64,000 nucleotides of DNA from Algibacillus agarilyticus (GTDB lineage: Bacteria; Pseudomonadota; Gammaproteobacteria; Enterobacterales; Alteromonadaceae), in the NCBI RefSeq assembly GCF_003286125.1, contig NZ_QMED01000002.1, positions 148,634 through 212,633 of the forward strand, read 5' to 3'. Of the stretch, positions 26,754 through 37,420 are shown in pieces. Within the stretch, counting starts at the first letter, position 1. Each line of letters starts with the position of its first letter. A program made the position numbers and the translations under genes. The notes beneath the pieces were generated by a model. That model had not been told where the DNA came from, ran no database searches, and worked only from the letters and a program-made list of their open reading frames with translations.

Positions 26754-27322
26754 TCAGTCTGGGCTAAAACTCGTTGAATATGCGCTTGATATTTCGCTAC
26801 CAATTTCGCATTAGCTGAAGTATTGGTTTTTTGCTTGTTCGTGACATGAAATAAAGATTCCATTTGTTGACGCAACATGGCTTTTTGTTCGCTCGTTAAA
26901 CCTTCGACATCTTCTAAATCTAGCATATTTTCAGCAAATTGCCGTTCTACTTGATTGGGGATTTGTGCTTGCGCCTGTTCCATTAGCGCTTGAATAATTT
27001 GAGTTTGTACCGTGATGTATTCAGCAACTGTAAATTGCTTGTTCAGCGCCGCTTCAAATGTGGGTAACAGATTGGCTTGCTCTAAATAATGTTTGGCTTT
27101 TTGGCCTATTTCAGTTGGCGCGCCTTGCTTAAAATCTAAAGAAAAACTCGATAATGTCGCGTGATGCTGATTAAACAAAGCCTGCATTTTAGGCGCTAAG
27201 TGCAACCATTTCTCAATCTTTTTTTCGGTTAAAGTGTTGGCATGTAAACTGGTTAACAAACCAAAATATAATACGAGTATTGTGCCGATAATACGCATTG
27301 CGATCTTCAATTTTAAAGTCAT
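26750..27322 (-). CDS. secreted helical protein, hypothetical
   Basis: A 190-residue protein with a signal peptide (LKIAMRIIGTILVLYFGLLTSLHA) and an almost entirely helical, Gln-rich mature part; no domain recognised. The ATG at 27322 follows GGTGGA and is preferred over an in-frame TTG at 27343. It overlaps the binding-protein gene by four bases and should be functionally linked with it. Confidence 0.65.
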   Translation of the reverse strand: MTLKLKIAMRIIGTILVLYFGLLTSLHANTLTEKKIEKWLHLAPKMQALFNQHHATLSSFSLDFKQGAPTEIGQKAKHYLEQANLLPTFEAALNKQFTVAEYITVQTQIIQALMEQAQAQIPNQVERQFAENMLDLEDVEGLTSEQKAMLRQQMESLFHVTNKQKTNTSANAKLVAKYQAHIQRVLAQTE

Positions 27323-27628
27323 TTGATTAATCCACCATATCAAAAATAATTTGAATTAAAAACGCCTACTTACAACTAATACGCAATTAAAACAAAGCGT
27401 AGAGTTCATCACAAAAATAAAAAATAGTTAATAAACTTAAAATACCGCATTTACTGACAAACTAAACCTTTGTATATTAATTAAAAAATCACGCTACTGT
27501 GAATATTAAGTGAAACAGATGATAGTAATGGATTAATGTTTTGATTTATTACTATAATTCAACCTGCTTTATTGGGATATATACCCAAGCGCCATTCACA
27601 CACCGCTTTGTATAAAAAGGATATAATA

Positions 27629-28819
27629 ATGAATTTTTTAAAAAGTACAGTCACCATCGCCATCCTCGCAGCATCTACACACCTCTCGGCGGCTGAAGTA
27701 TTTAATGCAAAAACGTTCGCCATGTCAGGCTCGGGTCTAGCCGTATCTGATTTTAGTTATGGCACAAGTCTTAATCCCGCTTTAGGCAGTAACTACGATG
27801 CCAACGATGACTTTAACTTTAATTTAAATGTAGGGGTTTTAGCGAGTGACCAAGATGAACTCATTACGAAAGCAGATGATATAGTCGACATACTTGATCA
27901 ATTAGACGGTAAAACATTAACCCAAAATGATCAACAAACGATCACCGATTTGGATAGTCGTTTAAAGCAAATTGACGGCACAACCGCCACCCTAGATTTA
28001 GGTGGCAGTGTAGAATTCTCAATTCCAAATAAATACTTAGCGACTACATTATTCATTCGCTCAAACTTAGCCCTTGGTATTACGACATTATACAAAGGCT
28101 TAGATTCAGACTATTTTGATAACCTTGATTTAACCAATTCACCCACGTTTGATGCAGATGAATTAGAAACCAGCGTTAGAGCCCAAGGCGCAGCGGTTGT
28201 AGATGTAGGCTTAAACTTTTCAACCGCTTTTAACCTTGCCGGCCAAAAAGTTAACTTTGGTATTGCGCCCAAATATCAAATCGTAAAAACAATTGATTAC
28301 CAAGAAAACATCGCCGATTTTGAAGAAGATGACTTTGATGCAGATAATCACTCTGTTGAAGACGAAAACTTTAACCTTGATTTCGGTGTGCAAACCTCGT
28401 TTGGCAATTGGAGTGTTGGTGCTGTACTTAAAAATGCACTCGAAAATGAATACACCATCAAACAACCTGTAGGCCAACCCACCGCTAACAACACACTCAC
28501 CATTGAGCCTCAGTTAGCATTAGGTGTCGGCTATAAAAACGCTTGGCTCCAAGCTTCAATTGATTTAGATACAAACGCCATTGAAGATTATATTTCGGCT
28601 CAAAATGTGCAATTTGCTCGCTTTGGTGCCGAGTTAAATGCATGGGATCAAGCGGCTCTTCGTGTTGGCTATCGTCATGATTTAGAAGGGACATACGAAG
28701 ATACGATTTCGGCAGGTGTCGGTATTTCACCTTTTGATTTTATCAATATTGATATCGCAGCTCTTTATGGCGAAAACGAGACATATGGTGGCGCTATCCA
28801 ATTAGGCATGAGCTTCTAA
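27629..28819 (+). CDS. TraF-like outer-membrane beta-barrel protein
   Basis: A 396-residue protein with signal peptide (MNFLKSTVTIAILAASTHLSAA) followed by FNAKTFAMSGSGLAVSDFSYGTSLNPALG, which resembles the start of the chromosomal TraF_2/conjugal-transfer-TraF-like outer-membrane family, and ends in a barrel-type strand with Phe (GAIQLGMSF). ATG at 27629 follows AAGG; a longer frame from 27572 has no support. Despite the family name, no conjugation genes are present. It is probably a structural or transport barrel. Confidence 0.7.
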   Translation: MNFLKSTVTIAILAASTHLSAAEVFNAKTFAMSGSGLAVSDFSYGTSLNPALGSNYDANDDFNFNLNVGVLASDQDELITKADDIVDILDQLDGKTLTQNDQQTITDLDSRLKQIDGTTATLDLGGSVEFSIPNKYLATTLFIRSNLALGITTLYKGLDSDYFDNLDLTNSPTFDADELETSVRAQGAAVVDVGLNFSTAFNLAGQKVNFGIAPKYQIVKTIDYQENIADFEEDDFDADNHSVEDENFNLDFGVQTSFGNWSVGAVLKNALENEYTIKQPVGQPTANNTLTIEPQLALGVGYKNAWLQASIDLDTNAIEDYISAQNVQFARFGAELNAWDQAALRVGYRHDLEGTYEDTISAGVGISPFDFINIDIAALYGENETYGGAIQLGMSF

Positions 28820-28860
28820 AAACAGCACTTCGTTTTTACCTTATCTTGCCTGAAAAACAA

Positions 28861-28890
28861 AAAAGCCAGTTTTTATAAACTGGCTTTTTT
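28861..28890 (+). terminator. strong intrinsic terminator
   Basis: Perfect 12-bp stem AAAAGCCAGTTT/AAACTGGCTTTT, four-base loop, followed by TT. It lies between two convergent genes and can serve both. Confidence 0.9.
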
Positions 28891-28933
28891 GTGCATTTTT
28901 AATTTACTATTTCTATTGTTCTTTCTGCTCACA

Positions 28934-28953
28934 TATACCCAAGTCACTTCAAG
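28934..28953 (-). repeat. solo terminus of repeat family C at the MCP stop codon
   Basis: TATACCCAAGTCACTTCAAG, repeated in reverse orientation at 38326-38345 and in imperfect form at 46446-46465. Its inner end provides the TGA stop of the chemoreceptor gene. Confidence 0.6.
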
Positions 28954-30574
28954 ACACTTTAAAGCGCTGTACGCCTTTATGTATGTTGTCTGATAAGTGT
29001 TGAATTTGTTGGGTAGCCGAGTGTGAATCAGCAGCCGCATCCGTAGCCGTTTGAATTTGATCATTCAAGTCATGTAAGTTTCGATTTATCTCTTCGGTAA
29101 CCGACGTTTGCTCTTCTGTTGCAGTAGCGGTTTGAATAGACATATCTTGAACCACCGTTATACGTTGCAAAGTATTATTAAGTAACGTTTCTGTTTCGGT
29201 AGCAAGTTCAACCGAACTCGTGACTTTATCAAAACCATCTTGAATTTTGTCTACTACATCAGTAACACCTGATTGTACCGCGGCAATCATACTTTGAATG
29301 CTATCGGTTGATTCTTGGGTTTTTTGTGCAAGCGTGCGTACTTCATCAGCTACCACAGCAAACCCTCGACCTTGCTCTCCCGCTCGCGCAGCTTCAATAG
29401 CCGCATTTAATGCCAGTAAATTTGTTTGATCAGCAATACCACGGATCACATCTAGCACACCTGAAATTTTTGAAGATTCGATAGAAAGTGATTTAGCGCC
29501 TTCTGATGCCCCTGCAACGCTATCGTACAACTGTTGTATTTGTACCACCGATTTATTAATCACCTGCACACCTTCAGACGCAAAGCGCATCGCACTTTCT
29601 GTTTCATCGGCTGTACTTTGGGCAATAGTCGACATTTCACGGGTCGCTAAACTCATTTCATGCACCGCACTTACAATTAAATCAGAGGCTTGGCTTTGCT
29701 GTTTAGCGGCTGAATCGGCTTTAACGGCTGAACGACTTAAATTATCAGAACTAACATCAAGCTGATCAACATCGGTGCGAACCGCTAAAATTAACGTTCG
29801 TAAACTCTCAACAAAACGATTAAATGCATGACCTAAATCACCAATCTCATCTTCATTTTTGATCTGTACTTTTTTAGTTAAATCACCACCACCAGATGTA
29901 ATATTATCAATTCCCTGTGTGATCTCATCGATGCGGGCTAGCAATATTTTTTGACTGATTATCGCAACCGCCACTGCGATCACGACAATCGCAATACCAA
30001 ACAGCCACATGAGTGTTTTTTGCCAAGCATTGGTTACTTTTATTGATTCTTTTAACCGATTGGCTTCATCAAATGCTTTTTCGCCAGCCTTATCATAAAT
30101 TTTACGTAACGCTGAAAAATCGCGAGCTGAATCTTTATTCAATAATTCAATGGCTTGCTCTTTATTACCATTATCTATCGTGTTTAAAACATTTGAAGCT
30201 GTCGAATACCACGTTGAATAAGCTTGCTCAAACCCCCGTAATTCAGTTAATACGTCGGGGAAGTCTTGCATATGCCGACGATACTCATTAAAACGATCTT
30301 TTGCCTGAGTCGCATTTTCTTCAAAATCGCTTCTTAAATTAGCGGTACGCCCTGAAGTGTTTACATATTGAATTTCGGCAACACGTGCTTGGTATAAATC
30401 TCGATCTGCATTTAAAACCACGCTAATCGCAGGCATAAAACGATTAGGAAATACATCTGCATTATCTTCTAAATTATTGGTTAATGCCGCATTCGCAATC
30501 AAAATTAAAATGAGAGCAAAAACCATGATGAACAAAGGGATCGAGTATTTAATTCTTATACTTAAGTTGTTCAT
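28949..30574 (-). CDS. methyl-accepting chemotaxis protein
   Basis: A 541-residue chemoreceptor: N-terminal transmembrane helix, a four-helix-bundle-type periplasmic sensor (residues ~32-185), a second helix ([20 protein letters not shown]), a HAMP domain, and the signalling domain with the conserved hairpin [21 protein letters not shown]. The ligand is unknown. It lies apart from the cheRDB block at 42.6-45.1 kb. Its last codons run into a family C repeat end. Confidence 0.93.
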   Translation of the reverse strand: MNNLSIRIKYSIPLFIMVFALILILIANAALTNNLEDNADVFPNRFMPAISVVLNADRDLYQARVAEIQYVNTSGRTANLRSDFEENATQAKDRFNEYRRHMQDFPDVLTELRGFEQAYSTWYSTASNVLNTIDNGNKEQAIELLNKDSARDFSALRKIYDKAGEKAFDEANRLKESIKVTNAWQKTLMWLFGIAIVVIAVAVAIISQKILLARIDEITQGIDNITSGGGDLTKKVQIKNEDEIGDLGHAFNRFVESLRTLILAVRTDVDQLDVSSDNLSRSAVKADSAAKQQSQASDLIVSAVHEMSLATREMSTIAQSTADETESAMRFASEGVQVINKSVVQIQQLYDSVAGASEGAKSLSIESSKISGVLDVIRGIADQTNLLALNAAIEAARAGEQGRGFAVVADEVRTLAQKTQESTDSIQSMIAAVQSGVTDVVDKIQDGFDKVTSSVELATETETLLNNTLQRITVVQDMSIQTATATEEQTSVTEEINRNLHDLNDQIQTATDAAADSHSATQQIQHLSDNIHKGVQRFKVS

Positions 30575-30717
30575 ATTGAACCTATAATTAAAAAGAGTGA
30601 GTTTGCCGTCAATAAAAATGCATTTACATTATCTAAAAATTATAGCCTCTCAATTAACTCGTAACCAATTATATTACCCAATATATTGAATTAAAGCTAA
30701 ATCAACGCAACAAAAAC

Positions 30718-30750
30718 AAAAAAGCCGCACGATATTCGTACGGCTTTTAA
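30718..30750 (-). terminator. intrinsic terminator of the pullulanase gene
   Basis: AAAAGCCG pairs with CGGCTTTT, with an inner CGA/TCG pairing, and T-runs on both strands, 50 bases past the pullulanase stop at 30800. Confidence 0.8.
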
Positions 30751-30799
30751 TCAGTGCTCGTTGTCACTCATTCTTGAACTTAAGCATTAAGCGCAATCA

Positions 30800-33700
30800 T
30801 TAATTTGCAGCACACTTTTCGATGGTTAATGAACCGATAGAAGCCGTGTCAGCCGCTGGGTCTGCTTCATTCAAAGCCAGTGTGAAACGATAATCACCAG
30901 CCGATAAACTCGCACTGTTGTTATCCGTTCCTGCACCAGCGTAGGCAACTTCATGTGCGGTATCCAGTGCTAAGCTAGCTGTTTGAATATCTCCGGCGCT
31001 ATTTTGAGCCCAAACTTGAGTTGTCCAAGAGCCATCATCTGATGCTAACTTAAATAATGTTACACCGGTATAGGTCGCCACACTTTGGTATTTGTTATCT
31101 CCAATGTAAGTTAACGCATAATTAGCATCTGCTCCCCAACCACTGTGGTCGCCTCTTACATAAAGCAATCCGCCACCTGCAACCGTGAATGGATAATCAC
31201 CAGCTGATGTTGGTGCTGTACAAGCCACAAGTGAATTAGCTTTAGTCACCGATACTTTTACATCTGCCGTGTTAGCCGCATTTAAGCTGAATAAATACGT
31301 ACCGGCTTCTGTGGTAGTCACCGAGATGTTGCCATCGACATTATTTAGCGCTAAAGAACCATCACTGGCACTGATATTATCAAAACCAAGGTTTACTGTA
31401 CTCCAATCAGCGTCAGCAAATTTAAAGCCATAAGTACCCGCGGCTAAATCAACTTTAACAGTATAAATACCATCTGATGTATAGCTTACTTGGCTAGTTG
31501 CAGCCCATTCATTCATATCACCACGTAAATATACCGCTGTAGAACCATAAGGTGCAGGAACAAAATCAGGGTCAGGTAATAATCCCATGCTTTGTGCACC
31601 ACTTTGTGCCTTTACAAATACGGCCGTAGTATAAGCCGGAACCGTAAACGAACCATTACTGCCGTTTTCAGCAAAGCTAGCACCTTGCACAGTCGTATCA
31701 GCTGATGATTGTTGAATTGGGTGAAGTGTAAAGCCTTGTGCCGTTTTAACTTCATGCGTTTTTTCTGTCCCCGTTGCATTAATCACCACAACAATCGCGT
31801 CATTAGCTGGGTCTAAATCTGTTAAGCCAGTTCCGTCATTTAAGCTCATGACAATTAAACCAGGCGTTTGGTTAGCGCCCGAGTTATGGAAGCCAACACG
31901 GTCGATGATATCTTGTGATGTGGTTAATCTAAATAATGGGCTCGCTGCACGTATCGATAAAAACTCAGCAAAAACAGCTGAACTTAAATCGATTTCGGTT
32001 TTAGTCACCGTGGTATTTGCGTTGGCAGCTAAAGCCGCTGCCGCATCACCATCTGTAACCTCAATAGGCATGCCCACGTTCCAGTTATTGCTGTTGTTCG
32101 TGTAATCCAGAGCGTTATACCAATCACCCGAGTTATAGGTATTGCGGTCCATCGATTTAGAACGCATTTTGTCTACGCCTAACTGGAAGAACGGAATACC
32201 TTGGCTCATGATGGGCACACTTGCCGCAACACTATGAACACGAGCACGATTTACCGCACTTAAATCAGCAGGCAAGCCATACTGCAGTTGATCCCATAGT
32301 GTTTCGTTATCATGTTTCGAGATATAGTTAATTATGTCGGCAGGATCTTGGCCATAAGAGCTTTGCGCAAATTCGCTCGCGGCTTTACGTGTACCGTTTT
32401 GATCTTTCATCATGTAGGTGGCTTGTGTGCCCGCTAAACCTAAACGAATATGATCGGCAACTTGTGCACTGGCATCTTCTTTAAATAAGCCGGCGTTGCG
32501 TAAATCGTCACGCGGACGATCATTAAAGGTACCCACTTCGGTGCCTGCCATCGTTGTTTGCACCGCATTTTCAAATAAGCGGCCACTTTCAACTTCACCC
32601 CAGTTCCAGCCTTCACCATAAAAATAGTTATCTGGATCAATGGCTTTAACCGCATCACGCGCCGCTAAAATGGTTGATTTAGGCATGTGCCCCATAATAT
32701 CAAAACGGAAGCTATCAAATTTATATTGCTCAGCCCACTGTGCTAACGATTCAACAACAAATTTATCAAGCATACGATGCTCAGTTGCCGTATTATCACA
32801 ACACGTTGACGTTATGAGGTTACCCGTGATTTCGTGATAACGATGGTAATAACCCGGTACGACCTTATCAAACACAGAATTGTCGTATAAGCCCGAAGCG
32901 GATGTATGGTTATATACAACATCAAGTACAACACGCAATCCCATTTCATGTAATGCTTGGTTCATTTCACGCATTTCTAGAATACGCGCAACACCATCTG
33001 CATTTGATGAATAACTACCTTCGGGTACATTAAAGTGATGTGGATCATAGCCCCAGTTGAAGCTATCAATACCACGTAACACGGTGACTAATTTATTCGC
33101 AGCATCGGTACTTGGGTCATAACTTTGTAAAACCGATAATAAGGTTGCTGAATCATTTTCGACACCACAAACCGGAGCATCTGCCACTTTGGCACAAAGC
33201 TCTGCAACGGTGTTATGTAAATCAACCGTTTGACTAGGGTCTTCATTAACGGTGGCAATATCGTTCGCTGGCAACATATGGAAATGGGTAACACCGGCGG
33301 TTTGCAAACCTTTTAAGTAATCAACAGCATCCGTACCCGTTTCCGTAAAGGCTTTATATTTACCACGATTGGCTACTGTTGTGGTTTGATCGAGAATACT
33401 AAAGTCACGAATATGCCCTTCAAGTAACACGGCATCTTCGATATTAGTGATGGTTGGTATGGTATGACTTTCCCAATTAGCCGGTTTTAAATCATCATCA
33501 TTTAAATTAACAAACTGCGAATAGGCACCGTTTGTTGATAAACTAACAGAATACGGGTCGGTTGATTCAATGGTTTCAATCTTATTTGTAATATGATGGA
33601 ACACAGTGACTTCATAACGATAAAAAGCGCGATCTAATGTAGCTTTAGTCCCTGTAAAACGCCAAATACCGGTATCGGCATCCAATGTCATATCTTCTGT

Positions 33701-35296
33701 GCTAGTTAATTCTTTGTTGGCAGAATAAACTTTTAATTTTACACTTTGTGCCGTCGGCGCCCAAACAGCGGCAGTGACATCATCAGTATCATAAATTAAA
33801 CCAAGTGTTGCTTCATCGGCATCGTTATCGCCAGATGTGTATATGTCATCCAGTATCCAAGGAGCTTGCACGCGTGTTGCGGCTAAAATAGTTCCATCTG
33901 TCGCATACGCTACAGCAATCAACTGCCCTTTTAAGGCTTCTTTGACCATGGCGAGTTCAGCAGTTGAAGTAAAGGCTGGCGTATCCGCTAAATGTGGCAC
34001 TATTTTTTTATGAGCATCAGTCATAGCACTTGGCGTAAAGGCTATAAAGTTATCGCCTTCAATACCGGTTGCGCCATTAAATGTTAAATCAGCCGTTGCT
34101 GAGTAATAAATACGCACTTCAGTTGCGTCTGCCGCTGGCATGATCATCGTTTCACGATCTAACCAATGAGCGGTTGCCTCAGCCATCACAATACCATCAG
34201 GTAAAGGAGTCGCACTAGCGTATAAAGTGCCGTCACCTTCAATAGTGAAGATATTTCTATCACCAGTCAGATCTAAAGCGATATCACTTTGGCTAATATC
34301 TTTATCAGCACCGTTGTGAATAATTAAATTGCCACAGTCACTATGACCCTCTTTTAAATTCATAATCCAATAAGCACCGTAGTTTGGATCTGTTCCCGTT
34401 GGCGCTAAGCCAGCATCCCACTCGGTTCCGCCATCTGAAGCAAAATCAGCGTATGAATCACATGCTTCATTATTCCATACATGCAGAGTCCAACCGTCAA
34501 ATGCCGCATCACGACGGTTATAATATAAAACGACTTGATTAGCATCAGCTACTGCAACCGGAGCCGGTAAATCACCAGGTTCAGGCGGAGCGACAGGCTC
34601 AACAACAATTGCATTAATGTTTATAGCAAAGCTGCGTGTAGTTTTACTGCCGTCTTGGTCTTCAACGGTTAAACTAAAAGTTGCTTGGGCGTCAGAGCTC
34701 ACGCTTGGTGCAACAAAAGTGAACGTTTCTGCAGTATTATCTACACCTGATAAGTCAACCTCTACACCCGCAACGTATTCCCATAAGTAGCTAGCGATAG
34801 AGCCATCTAAATCACTCGCATTAGCTGAAATAGAGATTGATTCACCCGATGTTACACCTGTAGATGTAGAAGCAAATTTAATCGTAGGAGCTAGGTTACC
34901 TAAATCTTTAGCGACAACATTTATAGTGTTTGTTGTGGTATTACGAGAATTGTCAGAAACCAAGACGGTAAATGTTAAGGTTTCATCAGCATTTAATGCA
35001 GGAACAGTCGCTTGAATTGAGCTTTGATTAGTTGACGATAATTGGACAGGCGTTCCACCTGTTTGCATCCAAGCATAAGAAGTAACACGACCATCGCTGT
35101 CGGTTGCACTGGCAGAAAGCGTAAACGAACCACCTTCATTTACGGTATCAGTGCTTGCAGATGCATCAACTACTGGCGCCATGTTTTCAGTTGCACTGTT
35201 GGTATCATCTGAACCGCCACATGCGCTCAGTAACCCCATTGATATACTCAATAGCGATAGCTTAAAAATTTGAGCTCTCGTTTTGCTGTTAGCCAT
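30800..35296 (-). CDS. multidomain pullulanase lipoprotein (GH13)
   Basis: A 1498-residue outer-surface lipoprotein (lipobox GLLSAC near residue 26) that should hydrolyse alpha-1,6 branches of pullulan, starch or glycogen. Order: two PKD/REJ-like Ig domains (~40-225), a CBM41 (VVLYYNRRDAAFDGWTLHVW, ~250-360), a CBM48 (AAVWAPTAQSVKLKVYS, ~515), the GH13 barrel with NWGYDPHHFNVPEGSY, the nucleophile region FRFDIMGH, the acid YFYGEGWNWGE and SKHDNETLWD, a C-terminal beta domain, and two or three further carbohydrate-binding domains (VYLRGDMNEWAATSQ; LLYVRGDHSGWGADAN). It is longer than the usual ~1000-1400 residues. Two palindromic operator-like sites lie 155-190 bases upstream. Confidence 0.95.
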   Translation of the reverse strand: MANSKTRAQIFKLSLLSISMGLLSACGGSDDTNSATENMAPVVDASASTDTVNEGGSFTLSASATDSDGRVTSYAWMQTGGTPVQLSSTNQSSIQATVPALNADETLTFTVLVSDNSRNTTTNTINVVAKDLGNLAPTIKFASTSTGVTSGESISISANASDLDGSIASYLWEYVAGVEVDLSGVDNTAETFTFVAPSVSSDAQATFSLTVEDQDGSKTTRSFAININAIVVEPVAPPEPGDLPAPVAVADANQVVLYYNRRDAAFDGWTLHVWNNEACDSYADFASDGGTEWDAGLAPTGTDPNYGAYWIMNLKEGHSDCGNLIIHNGADKDISQSDIALDLTGDRNIFTIEGDGTLYASATPLPDGIVMAEATAHWLDRETMIMPAADATEVRIYYSATADLTFNGATGIEGDNFIAFTPSAMTDAHKKIVPHLADTPAFTSTAELAMVKEALKGQLIAVAYATDGTILAATRVQAPWILDDIYTSGDNDADEATLGLIYDTDDVTAAVWAPTAQSVKLKVYSANKELTSTEDMTLDADTGIWRFTGTKATLDRAFYRYEVTVFHHITNKIETIESTDPYSVSLSTNGAYSQFVNLNDDDLKPANWESHTIPTITNIEDAVLLEGHIRDFSILDQTTTVANRGKYKAFTETGTDAVDYLKGLQTAGVTHFHMLPANDIATVNEDPSQTVDLHNTVAELCAKVADAPVCGVENDSATLLSVLQSYDPSTDAANKLVTVLRGIDSFNWGYDPHHFNVPEGSYSSNADGVARILEMREMNQALHEMGLRVVLDVVYNHTSASGLYDNSVFDKVVPGYYHRYHEITGNLITSTCCDNTATEHRMLDKFVVESLAQWAEQYKFDSFRFDIMGHMPKSTILAARDAVKAIDPDNYFYGEGWNWGEVESGRLFENAVQTTMAGTEVGTFNDRPRDDLRNAGLFKEDASAQVADHIRLGLAGTQATYMMKDQNGTRKAASEFAQSSYGQDPADIINYISKHDNETLWDQLQYGLPADLSAVNRARVHSVAASVPIMSQGIPFFQLGVDKMRSKSMDRNTYNSGDWYNALDYTNNSNNWNVGMPIEVTDGDAAAALAANANTTVTKTEIDLSSAVFAEFLSIRAASPLFRLTTSQDIIDRVGFHNSGANQTPGLIVMSLNDGTGLTDLDPANDAIVVVINATGTEKTHEVKTAQGFTLHPIQQSSADTTVQGASFAENGSNGSFTVPAYTTAVFVKAQSGAQSMGLLPDPDFVPAPYGSTAVYLRGDMNEWAATSQVSYTSDGIYTVKVDLAAGTYGFKFADADWSTVNLGFDNISASDGSLALNNVDGNISVTTTEAGTYLFSLNAANTADVKVSVTKANSLVACTAPTSAGDYPFTVAGGGLLYVRGDHSGWGADANYALTYIGDNKYQSVATYTGVTLFKLASDDGSWTTQVWAQNSAGDIQTASLALDTAHEVAYAGAGTDNNSASLSAGDYRFTLALNEADPAADTASIGSLTIEKCAAN

Positions 35297-35451
35297 AATC
35301 TGTTCCTGTCATTTAAAATAAACTGCATTTAATCATTTGCTCAGCCATTCATTACTCAAACATTGATCACTCAAAATATAGACGCTTAGGCTAAGCTTAA
35401 GCATTCAGTATAAAAGGCATTCGCTTTTAAAGCTGTAGCTTGCACAGAAAA

Positions 35452-35486
35452 GCATACGTATTCATTAACAATTGCATACGTATGCA
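35452..35486. promoter_or_regulatory. tandem palindromic operators upstream of the pullulanase
   Basis: GCATACGTATTC (35452-35463) and the perfect palindrome TGCATACGTATGCA (35473-35486) have centres 22 bases apart, two helical turns. The shape, a palindrome with a central CG, is typical of LacI-family regulators such as MalR-type repressors of starch use. The regulator is not in the window. The gap 35297-35684 otherwise holds only the ilvC terminator. Confidence 0.6.
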
Positions 35487-35614
35487 TTAACAAACACGCA
35501 ACAAATGTAAAATTAAAAGGCTTGGAAATATAGGTGCTACAAAAAAAGAGGTTATTTAAAAAGAGTGGAATTTAAAGACTGTTGGGACTTGAATAGATGG
35601 GATTCAAAAAACAA

Positions 35615-35640
35615 AAAACCCAGCATGTTGCTGGGTTTTC
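35615..35640 (-). terminator. intrinsic terminator of ilvC
   Basis: Perfect 11-bp stem AAAACCCAGCA/TGCTGGGTTTT with a three-base loop, 45 bases past the ilvC stop; T-run on the minus strand. Confidence 0.88.
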
Positions 35641-35684
35641 TCAAAAGCTATACACGCAAAATTCGCGTATATTCGTTTAACTAA

Positions 35685-37166
35685 TTATGCTTCAACGATA
35701 GCTTTCATGTCAGTCATGTAGCCACGTAATTCTTGACCAACCCACTCTACAGGGTGGTTGCGAATTTCATCGTTAACTTTAACTAGTAACGCGTTATCAA
35801 CAGAGTTAGATGCTGGAGCCGTGTACTTACCAATAAATGCAGAGTCTAAGTTATTAACGAAATCTGTTAATAAAGGCACTGCTGCATGTGCGAATAAGTA
35901 ACAACCGTATTCAGCGGTATCTGAAATTACAACATTCATTTCATAAAGCTTCTTACGCGCGATAGTATTAGCGATAAGCGGCGTTTCATGAAGTGATTCG
36001 TAGTAAGCAGATTCGTCAATGATTCCAGATTCTGTCATCGCTTCGAATGCTAATTCAACACCAGACTTAACCATAGCAACGAATAAAATGTTGTTGTCGA
36101 AGAACTCTTGCTCATCGATTTCTACATCGCCAGCAGGTGTTTTTTCAAACGCAGTTTCTGCTGTTTCAGCACGCCATTTTAATAAGTTAACATCGTCATT
36201 AGCCCAATCTTCCATCATCGTTTTAGAGAAGTGACCCGTGATGATGTCGTCCATGTGCTTGTAGAATAAAGGACGCAAGATGTCTTTTAATTGAGCAGCA
36301 AGTGCAAAACATTCGATTTTAGCCGGGTTAGAAAGACGATCCATCATACCGGTGATGCCGCCATACTTAAGTGCTTCAGTGATTGTTTCCCAACCATACT
36401 GAATTAATTTTGACGCGTAGCCCGGCTCAATACCGTCAGCAACCATTTTATCAAAACCTAAAATAGCACCTGTTTGTAACATACCACAAAGGATAGTTTG
36501 CTCACCCATTAAGTCAGACTTAACTTCGGCAACAAATGAAGACTCTAATACACCAGCGCGATCGCCGCCAGTAGCAGAAGCATATGCTTTAGCCCATGCT
36601 AAACCGTGACCTTGTGGATCGTTAGCCGGGTGAACAGCGATAAGTGTTGGAACACCAAAACCACGCTTATATTCTTCACGTACTTCAGAGCCAGGACATT
36701 TAGGTGCACACATGATAACCGTTAAGTCATCACGAATTTGCATGCCTTCTTCAACGATATTAAAACCGTGTGAATAAGCTAAAGTAGCGCCTTCTTTCAT
36801 TAATGGCATTATTGCGCCAACAACAGCGGTATGCTGTTTATCAGGCGTTAAGTTACAAACTAAGTCAGCAGTTGGGATTAATTCTTCGTATGTACCAACA
36901 GTGAAACCATTTTCTGTTGCGTTTTTCCAAGATTGACGTTTTTCAGCAATCGCAGCGCCACGTAATGTATAAGAAACATCTAAACCAGAATCGCGCATGT
37001 TTAAACCTTGGTTTAAACCTTGAGCACCACAGCCAACAATAACAACTTTTTTACCTTTTAATGCTTCACAACCGTCTGTAAATTCAGCACGATCCATAAA
37101 ACGACAACGACCAAGTTGATCTAATTGCTCACGTAAAGTAAGCGTATTGAAATAATTTTGAGCCAT
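35685..37166 (-). CDS. ilvC: ketol-acid reductoisomerase (class II)
   Basis: NADPH-dependent enzyme that isomerises and reduces acetolactate or acetohydroxybutyrate in valine and isoleucine synthesis. The ATG at 37166 ([23 protein letters not shown]) fits E. coli IlvC; an in-frame TTG two codons earlier is not used. At 493 residues it is the long class II form with a duplicated knotted C-terminal domain. [17 protein letters not shown] is the nucleotide-binding motif and [14 protein letters not shown] is conserved. Divergent from ilvY and works with ilvI-ilvH at 58.2-60.4 kb. Confidence 0.97.
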   Translation of the reverse strand: MAQNYFNTLTLREQLDQLGRCRFMDRAEFTDGCEALKGKKVVIVGCGAQGLNQGLNMRDSGLDVSYTLRGAAIAEKRQSWKNATENGFTVGTYEELIPTADLVCNLTPDKQHTAVVGAIMPLMKEGATLAYSHGFNIVEEGMQIRDDLTVIMCAPKCPGSEVREEYKRGFGVPTLIAVHPANDPQGHGLAWAKAYASATGGDRAGVLESSFVAEVKSDLMGEQTILCGMLQTGAILGFDKMVADGIEPGYASKLIQYGWETITEALKYGGITGMMDRLSNPAKIECFALAAQLKDILRPLFYKHMDDIITGHFSKTMMEDWANDDVNLLKWRAETAETAFEKTPAGDVEIDEQEFFDNNILFVAMVKSGVELAFEAMTESGIIDESAYYESLHETPLIANTIARKKLYEMNVVISDTAEYGCYLFAHAAVPLLTDFVNNLDSAFIGKYTAPASNSVDNALLVKVNDEIRNHPVEWVGQELRGYMTDMKAIVEA

Positions 37167-37306
37167 GTTCAAAACCTATTAATTAATTGCAAAACCTAAC
37201 CCAATGTCAGGCTTATTTGACGAAAATTCAGTCCACAAATCTGATAGACATGTAATTAAGACAAACCTACCTTTGTGATGGTCGACACTTTACAGTATGT
37301 ATATTC

Positions 37307-37352
37307 TTGCGTGAAGTGATATATTATCAATACTATGTTTCACTTTTTGCAA
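37307..37352. promoter_or_regulatory. candidate IlvY operator
   Basis: TTGCGTGAAGTG and CACTTTTTGCAA form an interrupted inverted repeat (nine of twelve positions match) between divergent ilvC and ilvY. IlvY is known to activate ilvC from this region in enterobacteria; the exact site here is inferred from symmetry. Confidence 0.45.
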
Positions 37353-37420
37353 TGTACGATTTAAAGTATAAATCTCGACGTAAAAAGCATAGCGGATATT
37401 TATTGACAGCAGGTTAAATT

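Noticed and set aside
27629-28819. Conjugation system suggested by the TraF-like protein
   Set aside because: The TraF-like outer-membrane family is common on chromosomes; no relaxase, coupling protein or pilus genes are present.
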